Positions 26,856 to 36,048 of a DNA stretch of 64,000 nt are shown here, piece by piece. Under the pieces are notes generated by a model that had not been told where the DNA came from, made no database searches, and was given only the letters and a program-made list of their open reading frames with translations. Every line of letters begins with the position of its first letter. Within the stretch, counting starts at the first letter, position 1. The position numbers and the translations under genes were made by a program. The stretch lies in the NCBI RefSeq assembly GCF_041890415.1, contig NZ_CP169056.1:1116001-1180000 (forward strand), read 5' to 3'. The DNA comes from Pseudoxanthomonas koreensis_A (GTDB lineage: Bacteria; Pseudomonadota; Gammaproteobacteria; Xanthomonadales; Xanthomonadaceae).

Positions 26856-27826
26856 GCAAGCAGACTTTCACCCTTGGCATCGTCGGTGCGCGCGGGCATA
26901 CCGGCGCCGAACTGATCCGGCTGGTGTCGGCCCATCCGGGGCTGGAGCTGGCCTTCGTGTCGTCGCGCGAGCTGGACGGCCAGCGCGTGGCCGACCACAG
27001 CCACGCCTACCGCGGGCAGCTGCGCTACGAGAGCCTGGACGCCGCAGCCGTGGCCGCCAAGGGGGCCGACGTGGTGATCCTGGCGCTGCCCAACGGCAAG
27101 GCCGGCGGATTCGTCGAGGCAATCGACGCGGTGCGGCCCGACACCCTGATCGTGGACCTGTCGGCCGACTACCGCTTCGACCCGGCCTGGTACTACGGCC
27201 TGCCGGAAATCACCCGCGGCGACTATGCCGGCCAGCGCCGCATCGCCAACCCCGGCTGCTACGCCACCGCCATGCAACTGGCGATCTGGCCGATGCTCGA
27301 GGAACTGGCCGGGCCGCCGCAGTGCTTCGGCGTGTCCGGCTATTCCGGCGCCGGCACCACGCCCTCGGACCGCAACAACCCCGAGCTGCTGCGCGACAAC
27401 CTGATGCCGTACTCGCTGGTGGACCACCTGCACGAGCGCGAAGTGTCTGCGCGGCTGGGAGTGCCGGTGGAGTTCATGCCGCACGTGGCCAGCCATTTCC
27501 GCGGGATCACGGTGACCATCAACCTGTGGCTGACCGAGCCGCGCACGCTGGACTGGGTGCGGGCGCGCTACACGCAGCGCTACGCCGGTGAGGGGCTGGT
27601 GGACGTGGTGGAGCAGGCGCCGTGGGTCAGCCATATCGCCGGCCGCCACGACGTGCAGATCGGCGGCTTCACCGTGGCCCCGGGCGGCAAGCGCCTGGTG
27701 GTGGTGGCCACCGAGGACAACCTGCTCAAGGGCGCCGCCACCCAGGCCATCCAGAACGTCAACATCGCCCTGGGCTTCCCCGAACTGACCTCGGTGCCCG
27801 CTTCCAAGGAGAATGCCGATGGCTGA
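26852..27826 (+). CDS. argC: N-acetyl-gamma-glutamyl-phosphate reductase
   Basis: ArgC reduces N-acetylglutamyl phosphate to the semialdehyde with NADPH. The 324-residue product has the nucleotide-binding GIVGARGHTG at 9-18, the active-site cysteine C136 in NPGCYATAMQL, and the family stretch SGYSGAG. The ATG at 26852 overlaps the upstream GNAT stop as ATGA, and argH starts 8 bp before its end. The aminotransferase that would follow (argD) is not in the window. Confidence 0.96.
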   Translation: MSKQTFTLGIVGARGHTGAELIRLVSAHPGLELAFVSSRELDGQRVADHSHAYRGQLRYESLDAAAVAAKGADVVILALPNGKAGGFVEAIDAVRPDTLIVDLSADYRFDPAWYYGLPEITRGDYAGQRRIANPGCYATAMQLAIWPMLEELAGPPQCFGVSGYSGAGTTPSDRNNPELLRDNLMPYSLVDHLHEREVSARLGVPVEFMPHVASHFRGITVTINLWLTEPRTLDWVRARYTQRYAGEGLVDVVEQAPWVSHIAGRHDVQIGGFTVAPGGKRLVVVATEDNLLKGAATQAIQNVNIALGFPELTSVPASKENADG

Positions 27827-29126
27827 CCTGTTGTGGCAGAAGCCCGGCGTGGCGGTGGATGCGCAGATCCAGCGCTTCCTGGCCGGCGACGACGTGATCC
27901 TGGACCGCGAGTTCTTCCTCCACGACATCGCCGCAAGCACCGCGCACGCGCAGGGCCTGCAGCGCATCGGCATCCTCTCGGCCAGTGAGCTGGACGGACT
28001 GGAGCGCGAGCTGGCCGTGCTGGCCGAGGATTTCCGCAGCGGTGCCTTCGTGCTGGACGAGCGCTACGAGGACGGCCACTCGGCGATCGAGGCGCGGCTG
28101 ACCGAGCGCCTGGGCGATGCCGGCCGCAAGATCCACACCGGTCGCAGCCGCAACGACCAGATCCTGGTCGCCACCCGGCTGTGGCTGAAGGAAAAGCTGG
28201 CGCGGCTGGCCGCACTTTCGCGCGAGGTGGCCAAGGTCGCCCTGGACCGCGCCGCCGCCGAGAAGGGCCTGCCGCTGCCGGGCTATACGCACATCCAGCG
28301 CGCGGTGGTGTCCTCGGCCGGCATGTGGTGGGCCGGTTGGGCCGAAGCCTTCATCGACGACGCCGTCCGCGCCCATGACACCCTGGCCCTGGTCGATGCA
28401 AACCCGCTGGGCACCGCCGCCGGCTATGGCGTCAACCTGAAGCTGGACCGCGCCCATACCACCGCTGCGCTCGGCTTCGCGCGGATGCAGGTCAGCCCGA
28501 TCTACGCGCAGCTGTCGCGCGGCAAGTTCGAGCTGGCCGCGCTGGAAGCGCTGGGCAGCGCCACCCTGGACCTGCGCCGGATCGCCTGGGACCTGTCGCT
28601 GTTCACCAGTGCCGAATTCGGTTTCGTCGCGCTGCCGGCGCAGTACACCACCGGCAGTTCGATCATGCCCAACAAGCGCAACCCGGACGTGGTCGAACTG
28701 ATGCGCGCCACCCATGCCAGCGTGGCCGCCGCGCGTACCGAGATCGAGCAGTTGCTGTCGCTGCCGTCCGGCTACCACCGCGACCTGCAGGCCTCCAAGG
28801 GTGCGATCTTCCACGGCTTCGGCCGAGGGCTGGCCGCGCTGGAACTGCTGCCCGCGCTGCTGGCCAACCTGGAATGGCGCGACGACAAACTGCGCGCGGC
28901 GATCGACTCGGGCATGTACGCCACCGACGTGGCGGTCGAAGCCGCGCTGGCCGGCGTGCCATTCCGCGAAGCCTACAAGGCGGCCGCCGCCAGCGCCGAC
29001 ACGGCCGGGCAGGGCAGGACGCCGGAAGGCAGCCTTGCGGCCCGGGTCTCGCCAGGGTCGGCCGCCGACCTGCACCTGGACGCGCTGCAGGCGCGCTGGG
29101 CGGCGCTGGGCGGACCAGCGCGCTAG
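27819..29126 (+). CDS. argH: Argininosuccinate lyase
   Basis: ArgH splits argininosuccinate into arginine and fumarate, the last pathway step. The 435-residue product has TGRSRNDQ (108-115), the TH of GYTHIQ (157-158) and the fumarase/aspartase signature GSSIMPNKRNPD at 279-290, which includes the mobile-loop catalytic serine. ATG at 27819 is chosen because AAGGAG lies 7 bases upstream; an ATG at 27813 touches that site. The gene overlaps argC by 8 bp in another frame. Confidence 0.96.
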   Translation: MADLLWQKPGVAVDAQIQRFLAGDDVILDREFFLHDIAASTAHAQGLQRIGILSASELDGLERELAVLAEDFRSGAFVLDERYEDGHSAIEARLTERLGDAGRKIHTGRSRNDQILVATRLWLKEKLARLAALSREVAKVALDRAAAEKGLPLPGYTHIQRAVVSSAGMWWAGWAEAFIDDAVRAHDTLALVDANPLGTAAGYGVNLKLDRAHTTAALGFARMQVSPIYAQLSRGKFELAALEALGSATLDLRRIAWDLSLFTSAEFGFVALPAQYTTGSSIMPNKRNPDVVELMRATHASVAAARTEIEQLLSLPSGYHRDLQASKGAIFHGFGRGLAALELLPALLANLEWRDDKLRAAIDSGMYATDVAVEAALAGVPFREAYKAAAASADTAGQGRTPEGSLAARVSPGSAADLHLDALQARWAALGGPAR

Positions 29127-29209
29127 TCCACGCCGCCGCGCCCATGCACCGCACCATCCCGGCATGATCGGCGCTCGCCACCGACACCACATCAACCACA
29201 GGCCACACC

Positions 29210-29467
29210 ATGCCCCACTATCTCGTTCTGGCCATCCGCAAGCCCGGCTTCGACGAAGCGGTCGTCGCCCCGCATGTGGCCTGGCTCGAGGACCTGCGCG
29301 CCCGCGGCCTGCTGGTGTCCAGCGGCGGTTTCAGCGACCGCAGCGGCGGTGCCTACGTGCTGCACGGGCTGGGCAGCCTGGCCGAGGCACAGGCACTGGT
29401 GGCCACCGATCCGCTGGCGGTCACCGGCAATTCGGACTTCACGGTCCATGAGTGGAACGCACGATAG
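29210..29467 (+). CDS. YciI-like protein
   Basis: The 85-residue product is a single dimeric alpha-beta barrel of the YciI/YCII group: MPHYLVLAIRK at the start, HVAWLEDLRARGLLVSSGGF in the middle, and an acidic pair near DPLAVTG. The family has a conserved His-Asp pair in a putative active site, but no agreed reaction. It lies between argH and proB on the same strand, with 83 bp before and 13 bp after, so it may be cotranscribed with proB. Confidence 0.85.
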   Translation: MPHYLVLAIRKPGFDEAVVAPHVAWLEDLRARGLLVSSGGFSDRSGGAYVLHGLGSLAEAQALVATDPLAVTGNSDFTVHEWNAR

Positions 29468-29480
29468 GAACGGTGCAGGC

Positions 29481-30650
29481 ATGAGCGCGGCAGCGGAATC
29501 GCAGATGGAGACGGTGGCGCTGCCGGAGTGGCGCCGGGCAGTGCTCAAGGTCGGCAGCAGCCTGCTGGCGGCCGATGGCGGCGGCCTGTCGCCGCGCTTC
29601 GCCCTGGGCCTGGCCCAGTTCGTGTCATCCAGCCTGGCGGCCGGGCGCGAAGTAGTGATCGTCTCGTCCGGCGCGGTGGCGGCCGGCCGTGCCATCGTGC
29701 CGCGTGCGGCCGAAGCCGGCGCGGCGATGGCTGCGCGCCAGGCGCTTGCGGCGCTGGGCCAGGCCCAGTTGATCGGGCTGTGGCAGCGGTTCTTCGAGCG
29801 TCCCGTGGCGCAGGTGTTGCTGACCCATGATGACCTGCGCAACCGCCGCCGCTATCTCAACGCCCGCGCCACGCTGAAGGAACTGCTGGCGCTGGGTGCG
29901 CTGCCGGTGATCAACGAAAACGACACCGTGTCGGTGGACGAGCTCAAGCTGGGCGACAACGACAACCTGGCAGCCATCGTCGCCGCGCTGATCGATGCCG
30001 ACGTGCTATTCATCGCTACCGACATCGACGGCCTGTTCGACGCCAACCCGCGTACCCATGCCGATGCCCGGCTGGTGCCGGAGGTGGCCGAACTGACCCC
30101 GGAAGTATTCGCCATGGCCGGCGACAGCGGCAGTGCGGTGGGCACCGGCGGCATGCGCACCAAGCTGGAGGCGGCGGCCAAGGCGGCTGCAGCCGGCATC
30201 GACACCGTGCTGTTCAATGGGCGCCGTGCCGAGGTGTTGCGGCAACTGCTGCAGGGCCGGCTGCACGGCACCCGCATCCGTGCCGGGCACAGCCGCATCG
30301 CCGCGCGCAAGAACTGGCTGCGGCACGCACCGCTGGAGCCCGGGTCGATCCTGGTCGATGCCGGCGCCGCGGCCGCACTGATGGGCAAGGGCGCTTCGCT
30401 GTTGCCCGGCGGCGTGCTCGGTGCCGAGGGCGACTTCCGCCGCGGCGACATGGTCGAGGTGATCGTGCGCGATGGCGAAGGTGAGCGCCGGGTCGCGCGT
30501 GGCGTCAGCCAGTACTCGGCGCTGGACGTGCGCCGCATCGCGCGCCGCCACTCGCGCGACATCGAGTCGATCCTGGGCTACAACTACGGCGGCAACGTGA
30601 TCCACCGCGACGACATGGTGCTGCTGCAGCCCGCCCGCTCTTCCCTGTAG
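29481..30650 (+). CDS. proB: Glutamate 5-kinase
   Basis: ProB phosphorylates glutamate in the first step of proline synthesis. The 389-residue protein has an amino-acid-kinase domain (VLKVGSSLL near 21, VSSGAVAAGR, NENDTVSVDELKLGDND split in the family as NENDTV and FGDND-like LGDND) and a C-terminal PUA domain from about 290 (GSILVDAGAAAAL). The ATG at 29481 agrees with the family start. Its TAG stop codon (30648-30650) lies inside a TAGGAGC palindromic repeat, so the end of the coding sequence was set by that repeat. Confidence 0.95.
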   Translation: MSAAAESQMETVALPEWRRAVLKVGSSLLAADGGGLSPRFALGLAQFVSSSLAAGREVVIVSSGAVAAGRAIVPRAAEAGAAMAARQALAALGQAQLIGLWQRFFERPVAQVLLTHDDLRNRRRYLNARATLKELLALGALPVINENDTVSVDELKLGDNDNLAAIVAALIDADVLFIATDIDGLFDANPRTHADARLVPEVAELTPEVFAMAGDSGSAVGTGGMRTKLEAAAKAAAAGIDTVLFNGRRAEVLRQLLQGRLHGTRIRAGHSRIAARKNWLRHAPLEPGSILVDAGAAAALMGKGASLLPGGVLGAEGDFRRGDMVEVIVRDGEGERRVARGVSQYSALDVRRIARRHSRDIESILGYNYGGNVIHRDDMVLLQPARSSL

Positions 30651-30753
30651 GAGCCGGCCTTGCCGGCGACCGTGGAGGTGGATGACTTGCCGGCACCCGG
30701 TTTCACATGGACATACCCGCCATCGCGGTGGCCGGCCTTGCCGGCCCCTGCAG
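30645..30753. repeat. TAGGAGC palindromic repeat, copy 2, overlapping the 3' end of proB
   Basis: The left arm, CTGTAGGAGCCGG through GCCGGCGACCG, occupies 30645-30672 and includes the proB stop codon. A decayed right arm at about 30726-30753 (GCCGGCCTTGCCGGCCCCTG core) keeps the order of blocks with several changes. The element fills most of the 151-bp proB-proA gap. Confidence 0.72.
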
Positions 30754-30801
30754 CGGAAACCACACATCCCGGCGCGAGCCGGCAGCACGAGGAATACATC
30801 C

Positions 30802-32067
30802 ATGGCCACCAGCGACATCAAGACCCAGGCCCTGCAGGCGCGCGAGGCAGCGCGTGCCATCGCCCAGCTGTCCACCTCGGCCAAGGACGCATTGCTGCGG
30901 GCCATGGCCCAGGCCCTGGAAGATGATGCCGAGGTGATCCTGGCCGCCAATGCGCGCGACATCGAAGCCGCGGCAGCCAAGGGCGTGGGCAGCGCCATGC
31001 AGGATCGCCTGCGCCTGGATGGCAAGCGCCTGGGTGGCGTGGCCGATGCGCTGCGCGAAGTGGCCGACCTGCCCGATCCGGTTGGCCAGGTCACCCGCAC
31101 CTACGACCGCCCCAATGGCATCCAGGTCGAGCGCGTGCGGGTGCCGCTGGGCGTGATCGCGATGATCTACGAGGCCCGTCCCAACGTCACCGCCGATGCG
31201 GCGGCGCTGTGCATCAAGGCCGGCAACGCGGTGATCCTGCGCGGCGGCTCGGAGGCGATCCATTCCAACACCGCGATCGCCGCCTCGCTCAAGCGCGCCC
31301 TGGCCGCCGCCGGCCTGCCGCAGGACGTGGTGACCCTGGTCGAGGACCTGCGCCGGGACACCATCCTGGAGCTGATCCAGCTCAACGATATCGTCGACCT
31401 GGTCATTCCGCGTGGCGGCGAGGGCCTGATCCGCTTCGTCGCCGAGCATGCGCGGGTGCCGGTGATCAAGCACTACAAGGGCGTGTGCCACCAGTACGTG
31501 GATGCCCCATCCGACCTCGGCCTGGCACTGGACCTGCTGATCGACGGCAAGGTCTCGCGCCCGGCCGCGTGCAATGCGCTGGAGACCTTGCTGGTGCATG
31601 CCGACGTGGCCGCCGCGTTCCTTCCGCGTGCCGCCGAAGCCCTGCGCGCGCGCGGCGTGGAGTTGCGCGGCGACGACCGCAGCCGCGCCCTGGTGCCGGA
31701 CATGGCCGCGGCCAGCGACGACGACTACGCCGCCGAGTACCTGGACCTTGTGCTGGCGGTGCGCGTGGTCGACGACCTCGAGCAGGCCATCGCCCACGTC
31801 CAGCGCTACGCCTCGGACCACACCGAGGTGATCGTCACCAGCGATCCCGCCCACGCGGCCCGCTTCGTCCAGGCGCTGCGCTCGGCGGTGGTGATGGTCA
31901 ACGCCTCCTCGCGGTTCTCCGATGGCGGGGAACTGGGCCTGGGCGCGGAGATCGGCATTTCCACCACCCGCCTGCACTCCTATGGCCCCATGGGCCTGGA
32001 AGCATTGACCGTGGAACGCTTCGTGGTCCGCGGCCAGGGCCAGGTGCGGCACCCCGACCTGCTGTGA
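30802..32067 (+). CDS. proA: Glutamate-5-semialdehyde dehydrogenase (gamma-glutamyl phosphate reductase)
   Basis: ProA reduces gamma-glutamyl phosphate to glutamate semialdehyde with NADPH, the second step of proline synthesis. The 421-residue protein carries the family signature SRPAACNALETLLVH at 252-266 with the catalytic cysteine C257, plus YEARPNVTADAAALCIKAGN, here cited as YEARPNVT at 123-130. ATG at 30802 has GAGGA 8 bases upstream. It follows proB after a gap mostly made of a palindromic repeat, which could form a hairpin in the shared message. Confidence 0.96.
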   Translation: MATSDIKTQALQAREAARAIAQLSTSAKDALLRAMAQALEDDAEVILAANARDIEAAAAKGVGSAMQDRLRLDGKRLGGVADALREVADLPDPVGQVTRTYDRPNGIQVERVRVPLGVIAMIYEARPNVTADAAALCIKAGNAVILRGGSEAIHSNTAIAASLKRALAAAGLPQDVVTLVEDLRRDTILELIQLNDIVDLVIPRGGEGLIRFVAEHARVPVIKHYKGVCHQYVDAPSDLGLALDLLIDGKVSRPAACNALETLLVHADVAAAFLPRAAEALRARGVELRGDDRSRALVPDMAAASDDDYAAEYLDLVLAVRVVDDLEQAIAHVQRYASDHTEVIVTSDPAHAARFVQALRSAVVMVNASSRFSDGGELGLGAEIGISTTRLHSYGPMGLEALTVERFVVRGQGQVRHPDLL

Positions 32068-32139
32068 CCCGCCCGCCACGGGGCGGCCTGCGAAAATGAA
32101 TGGGCGCCATGGCGTTCATGCAGCGGTTCTCGCGGGCCT

Positions 32140-32173
32140 GTAAAATTTACGTGAAATAGTGAACCGCATCACA
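32140..32173 (+). promoter_or_regulatory. Candidate operators upstream of the glycosyltransferase gene: GTAAAATTTAC and a CRP/Clp-like site
   Basis: A perfect A/T-rich palindrome, GTAAAATTTAC, lies at 32140-32150 and includes a possible -10 box TAAAAT. At 32158-32173 AGTGAACCGCATCACA has GTGA and TCAC half sites separated by 6 bases, the spacing of CRP and of the xanthomonad c-di-GMP-responsive regulator Clp. The second site ends 4 bp before the annotated start codon, a position more suited to repression. The match is by eye only. Confidence 0.45.
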
Positions 32174-32177
32174 TTTC

Positions 32178-33581
32178 ATGCACACTCGGAAATGCGGCCC
32201 GGAACCGTGCCCGGCGGGGGATGCGCCCACATCTGCGTTCCCGCCTGCCCACGGCAGTCGCCGCCGCTTCTATGTCCCGGTCATCGCCAAGTTCTGCATG
32301 GTGCTGGCCGCGTCCCTGGCCTGGCTGGCGCTGAGCATCCTGTTGTCGCTGCCCTGGTTGCGCGGCTTGTCCGAGGTGGTCGGCGTCGGCCTGGCGGTGT
32401 TCATCATCACTTTCATCGCCTACGTGCCGGGCTTCATGAATGCGTTCCTGATCGGCTCGATCCTTGCCGACCGCCGCCCGCGGCGCGCCCGGATCGAACA
32501 CTACCCGGACGTGTGCGTGCTGGTGGCCAGCTACAACGAGCGCGAGAACATCACCGACACGCTGCAGAGCCTGGCGCTGCAGGACTACCCCGGCCAGGTG
32601 CGGGTGCTGGTGGTGGACGATGGTTCCACCGACGGCAGCTGCGAGCTCGCCCGGCAGGCCGCCGCGCGGCTGTCCCGGCCGGGCATGGACATGGCGGTGC
32701 TGGCGATGCCGCGCAATGGCGGCAAGTCGCGCGCGCTCAATGCCGGCCTGGCGGCCACCACCGAAGCGCTGGTGGTCACCGTGGACGGCGATTCCTACCT
32801 GCGCACCAACGCCCTGCGGTTGCTGGTCGAGCGGTTCCTGTCCGATCCGCCGGGCACGGTGGCAGTGGCCGGCTGCGTGCTGGTGCGCAATTCGCGCCTG
32901 AACCTGCTCACCCGTGGCCAGGAATGGGACTATTTCCACGGCATCGCCGCGGTCAAGCGCATGCAGAGCATGTACCACGGCACGCTGGTGGCGCAGGGCG
33001 CGTTCTCGCTCTATACCCGCCAGGCACTGGAGCAGGTGGGCGGGTGGCCCGAGTGCGTGGGCGAAGACATCGTGGTGTCGTGGGCGCTGCTCAAGACCGG
33101 TGCGCGGCTGGGCTACTGCGAGGAGGCCTGCCTGTTCACCCAGGTGCCGACCACCGTGGGCCAGTTCGCGCGCCAGCGCCAGCGCTGGTCGCGCGGGCTG
33201 ATGGAAGCGTTCGCGCGGCATGGCAGCCTGTTGTTCAAGCGGCGCATGTCGACCCTGTTCATCTGGTGGAACCTGCTGTTCCTGCCGCTGGACCTGGTCT
33301 ACACCCTGGCCTTCCTGCCGGGCATCGTGCTGGCCTTGTTCGGCTACTACTGGATCGCCGGGGTGATGACCCTGCTGGTGTTGCCGCTGGCCGCGATCTG
33401 GAATGCGATCATCTTCCGGGTGCAGGCACGCATGTTCAAGAACCATGACTTGAAGGTGCGGCGCAACGTGCTTGGTTTCCTCTTCTACACGGTGGGTTAC
33501 ACCATGCTCCTGCAACCGGTGTGCGTGATGGGCTATGCGGCCGAACTCCTGCGTCTGCGCAAGACCTGGGGGACCAAGTGA
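32178..33581 (+). CDS. Processive family 2 glycosyltransferase (polysaccharide synthase)
   Basis: The 467-residue inner-membrane protein resembles PgaC/hyaluronan/cellulose-type synthases. Two N-terminal membrane helices (about 35-58 and 68-96) are followed by a cytoplasmic GT-A domain with DDGSTDGS starting at 147, DGDS at 203-206, GED at 295-297 and QRQRW at 333-337, then three or four C-terminal helices. These residues bind the nucleotide sugar and grip the polymer. The sugar is unknown. The 30-residue hydrophilic start before the first helix is unusual, and no ribosome site precedes 32178, so a later start is possible. The stop overlaps the next gene as GTGA. Confidence 0.88.
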   Translation: MHTRKCGPEPCPAGDAPTSAFPPAHGSRRRFYVPVIAKFCMVLAASLAWLALSILLSLPWLRGLSEVVGVGLAVFIITFIAYVPGFMNAFLIGSILADRRPRRARIEHYPDVCVLVASYNERENITDTLQSLALQDYPGQVRVLVVDDGSTDGSCELARQAAARLSRPGMDMAVLAMPRNGGKSRALNAGLAATTEALVVTVDGDSYLRTNALRLLVERFLSDPPGTVAVAGCVLVRNSRLNLLTRGQEWDYFHGIAAVKRMQSMYHGTLVAQGAFSLYTRQALEQVGGWPECVGEDIVVSWALLKTGARLGYCEEACLFTQVPTTVGQFARQRQRWSRGLMEAFARHGSLLFKRRMSTLFIWWNLLFLPLDLVYTLAFLPGIVLALFGYYWIAGVMTLLVLPLAAIWNAIIFRVQARMFKNHDLKVRRNVLGFLFYTVGYTMLLQPVCVMGYAAELLRLRKTWGTK

Positions 33582-34519
33582 CGGGGCCGCGGCTTGCGGC
33601 GCCGCTGGTGGTGCTGGTTCTCGCATCCGCAGCCACGATCGGGGTACGGGCCGAGGACGCGACGGGCGCGCTGCAACCACGCCTGCAGCTGTCCTCGGAC
33701 GCCGAAGGCAATGACGTGCGCAAGCTCTCGCTGGGCTGGGACTGGAAGCGGGTCGATCGCGAGCACTGGCTCGGCGCCGAGGTGCAGCACGCGCGGTTTT
33801 CCGGCGATGGCTGGGCCCATGACGAACAACGGGTCTATCTCGGCGCGGCCGGTGTGGCAGGCCAGGGCCCGGTGGATGACGACGCCTGGCGCTGGCAGGC
33901 ACGGCTGGGCAGCAACGGCCATACCGTGCTGGGCAGTGCCAGCATCCACACCGAAGGGCCGCGCCGGCGCGAGGTCTTCTTCGAGCGCGAACTGCTGGAA
34001 ACCCGGGCCGGGATCGAGCGCAGGCAGATGTACAACTTCCTCGGCGCGGCCATCGACCATCCCTTCAGCGACCGCTTCAGCGGGACCGTGCTGGCAGGCG
34101 TGCAGACCTTCGGCGACAGCAATCGGCGTGACCACCTGCGTGCGAACCTGGTGTACGCCGTGGCACCGGAGCAGGGCATCAGCATCCAGTTGCGCAACCG
34201 CTACTACCGCAACAGCGAGCCGTACACCGGCGGGTACTTTTCGCCGCCCTGGTACGCGGAAACGGTTGCGGCAGTGGGCGTGCGCCGGGTCGTGGGCGGA
34301 CACGCCTGGCGCGTGATCGCAGGCAGCGGACGCCAGCGCACCGCCGACGAGGGCTGGAAGCGCGCCCGGGTGTTCGAGCTGGGCTATGAATCGCCGCGCT
34401 GGCGGCAGAGCTGGCTGCGCGTGAGCGCGGGCTACTCCGACACGCCGGTGGCGACCAGCACCCGTTCGGCGACCTACAGCTACCGCTACCTGATGCTGGA
34501 GTCGGTGGTCGCGTTCTGA
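33578..34519 (+). CDS. Predicted outer-membrane beta-barrel protein, probably for polysaccharide export
   Basis: From the GTG at 33578 the 313-residue product has a signal peptide ending near IGVRA and a mature part rich in alternating hydrophobic/polar strands. It ends in SVVAF, with the terminal phenylalanine common in outer-membrane barrels. The GTG overlaps the glycosyltransferase stop by 4 bases. Pairing of a GT2 synthase with an outer-membrane barrel recalls PgaA or YaiO-type proteins of exopolysaccharide systems. I did not recognise a named family with certainty, so the export role is inferred from context. Confidence 0.7.
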   Translation: MTGPRLAAPLVVLVLASAATIGVRAEDATGALQPRLQLSSDAEGNDVRKLSLGWDWKRVDREHWLGAEVQHARFSGDGWAHDEQRVYLGAAGVAGQGPVDDDAWRWQARLGSNGHTVLGSASIHTEGPRRREVFFERELLETRAGIERRQMYNFLGAAIDHPFSDRFSGTVLAGVQTFGDSNRRDHLRANLVYAVAPEQGISIQLRNRYYRNSEPYTGGYFSPPWYAETVAAVGVRRVVGGHAWRVIAGSGRQRTADEGWKRARVFELGYESPRWRQSWLRVSAGYSDTPVATSTRSATYSYRYLMLESVVAF

Positions 34520-34544
34520 GCCGGCAGCGCGCGGCGCCACATGC

Positions 34545-35801
34545 CTACCAGCGATCCTCGAGATAGCCGGGCCGGCAGGCGAACCACGCCCCCGTCAGCA
34601 ACACCCCCACGCACAGCGCCAGGAACGCGAACGGCAGGGCCCAGCCCTGGCTGGATGCGTGCAGCGCGCCGAACAGCAGCGGTCCGGCGCAGCTCAGGCC
34701 GTAGCCCATGCCCTGCATGAAGCCCGACAGCGATGCCGAACCTGCCTGGGTGCGGGTACGCAGGTTGATCAGGATCAGCGAGATCGGGAAGGTACTCGGC
34801 CCGAGCCCCAACAGTGACACCCACAGCAGCGGCGCGGCCATCGGTGCCCACAGCAGGCCGGCAAACGCCGACAGATGGCAGGCCGCGCACGCCAGCACAA
34901 TGGGATAGGGATTGCGCATCCGCACCGCCACCGACGGCATCACCAGCGCACTGAACAGGCCCAGGGTCGAGAACAGCGCCACCATCGCGCCGCCGAAGGC
35001 GGGGCTTGCACCTGCCTCCACCAGCAGCTTCGGCAACCAGGTGAACATGGCGTAGGTGATCAGCGAGGTCATCCCGAACATCAGCGCCGAGCCCCAGCCC
35101 AGCGCGGTGGCCCAGGTGCGTCCGGCGGCCGGCGCTGCCGCCAGCTCCGGGGCCTCGTCGCCGGCCACGACCGCGCGGTTGCGCAGGCGTGCCAGCGCAC
35201 TGTCGGCACGGCGCTCGATCCGCAGCACCGCCACCCACGGCAGGATCGAGGCGATGGCCAGCAGGCTCCACGCCCCCATCGACACCCGCCAGCCCGCCAC
35301 CTGTGCCAGCGGCACCGCCAGCAGCGCCGGCAGGATGGTGCCGACCTGCAGCATGGTGATGTACATCGTGCTGACCGGCCCGAGCCAGTCGGCGAAATAG
35401 CGCTTGACCAGCGGCGGCAGGATCACGTTGCCGATGCCCATGCCGGCCAGGGCCGCGGCCGAACCAGCCAGCAGGCCGCCGGTACCGCCGGCCAGCGAAC
35501 GCCACAGCAGGCCGGCGGCGGCCAGGGCCATCGACAGCACCGCGGTGCGTTCCAGGCCCAGGCGGTGGGCCAGGCGCGGAGTGCCGATGCCTGCCACGGC
35601 GAATGCGGCGGTGGGGATCATCCCCACGACGCCGGCGACCATCGTGCCGAAGCCGAATTGCCGGCCCAGCACGTCCAGCAGCGGGGTCACCGAGGTGACC
35701 GCGGTACGCAGGTTGAAGGCGGCCAGCAGGATGCCGGCCAATACCAGCGTGCGGCCGGCGAGCCGGCCCCCGGGGAGCGCAGGGTGGGGGTGCGCGTTCA
35801 T
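34545..35801 (-). CDS. MFS transporter, CynX/NimT type
   Basis: The 418-residue protein has twelve predicted helices and the CynX-like pattern NLRTAVTSVTPLLDVLG after helix 1. Members of this group move cyanate, nitroimidazoles or other small anions; no cyanase is nearby, so the substrate is open. The ATG at 35801 is preceded by AGGA. It is convergent with the barrel gene (25-bp gap) and lies downstream of tRNA-Pro on the same strand. Confidence 0.87.
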   Translation of the reverse strand: MNAHPHPALPGGRLAGRTLVLAGILLAAFNLRTAVTSVTPLLDVLGRQFGFGTMVAGVVGMIPTAAFAVAGIGTPRLAHRLGLERTAVLSMALAAAGLLWRSLAGGTGGLLAGSAAALAGMGIGNVILPPLVKRYFADWLGPVSTMYITMLQVGTILPALLAVPLAQVAGWRVSMGAWSLLAIASILPWVAVLRIERRADSALARLRNRAVVAGDEAPELAAAPAAGRTWATALGWGSALMFGMTSLITYAMFTWLPKLLVEAGASPAFGGAMVALFSTLGLFSALVMPSVAVRMRNPYPIVLACAACHLSAFAGLLWAPMAAPLLWVSLLGLGPSTFPISLILINLRTRTQAGSASLSGFMQGMGYGLSCAGPLLFGALHASSQGWALPFAFLALCVGVLLTGAWFACRPGYLEDRW

Positions 35802-35901
35802 CGTCCTGCCAGGGGTGGACTTGCATCCGCAACGGCGCGGCGCGCCGTCCCGGGAAAGCAAAAACCGGCACGGGGCCGGTCTGCGTACCGCATCGATCTG
35901 T

Positions 35902-35978
<77 letters not shown>

Positions 35979-36048
35979 ACAAGGCCGCACATGATACTGG
36001 ATCGCCGCCGACGTGGGCAACAATATCGCGCGGCTTTTGCCGGTGGCG

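Noticed and set aside
32068..32139. Weak G+C-rich stem after proA considered as a terminator
   Set aside because: The possible CCGCC/GGCGG stem is short and not followed by a T run.
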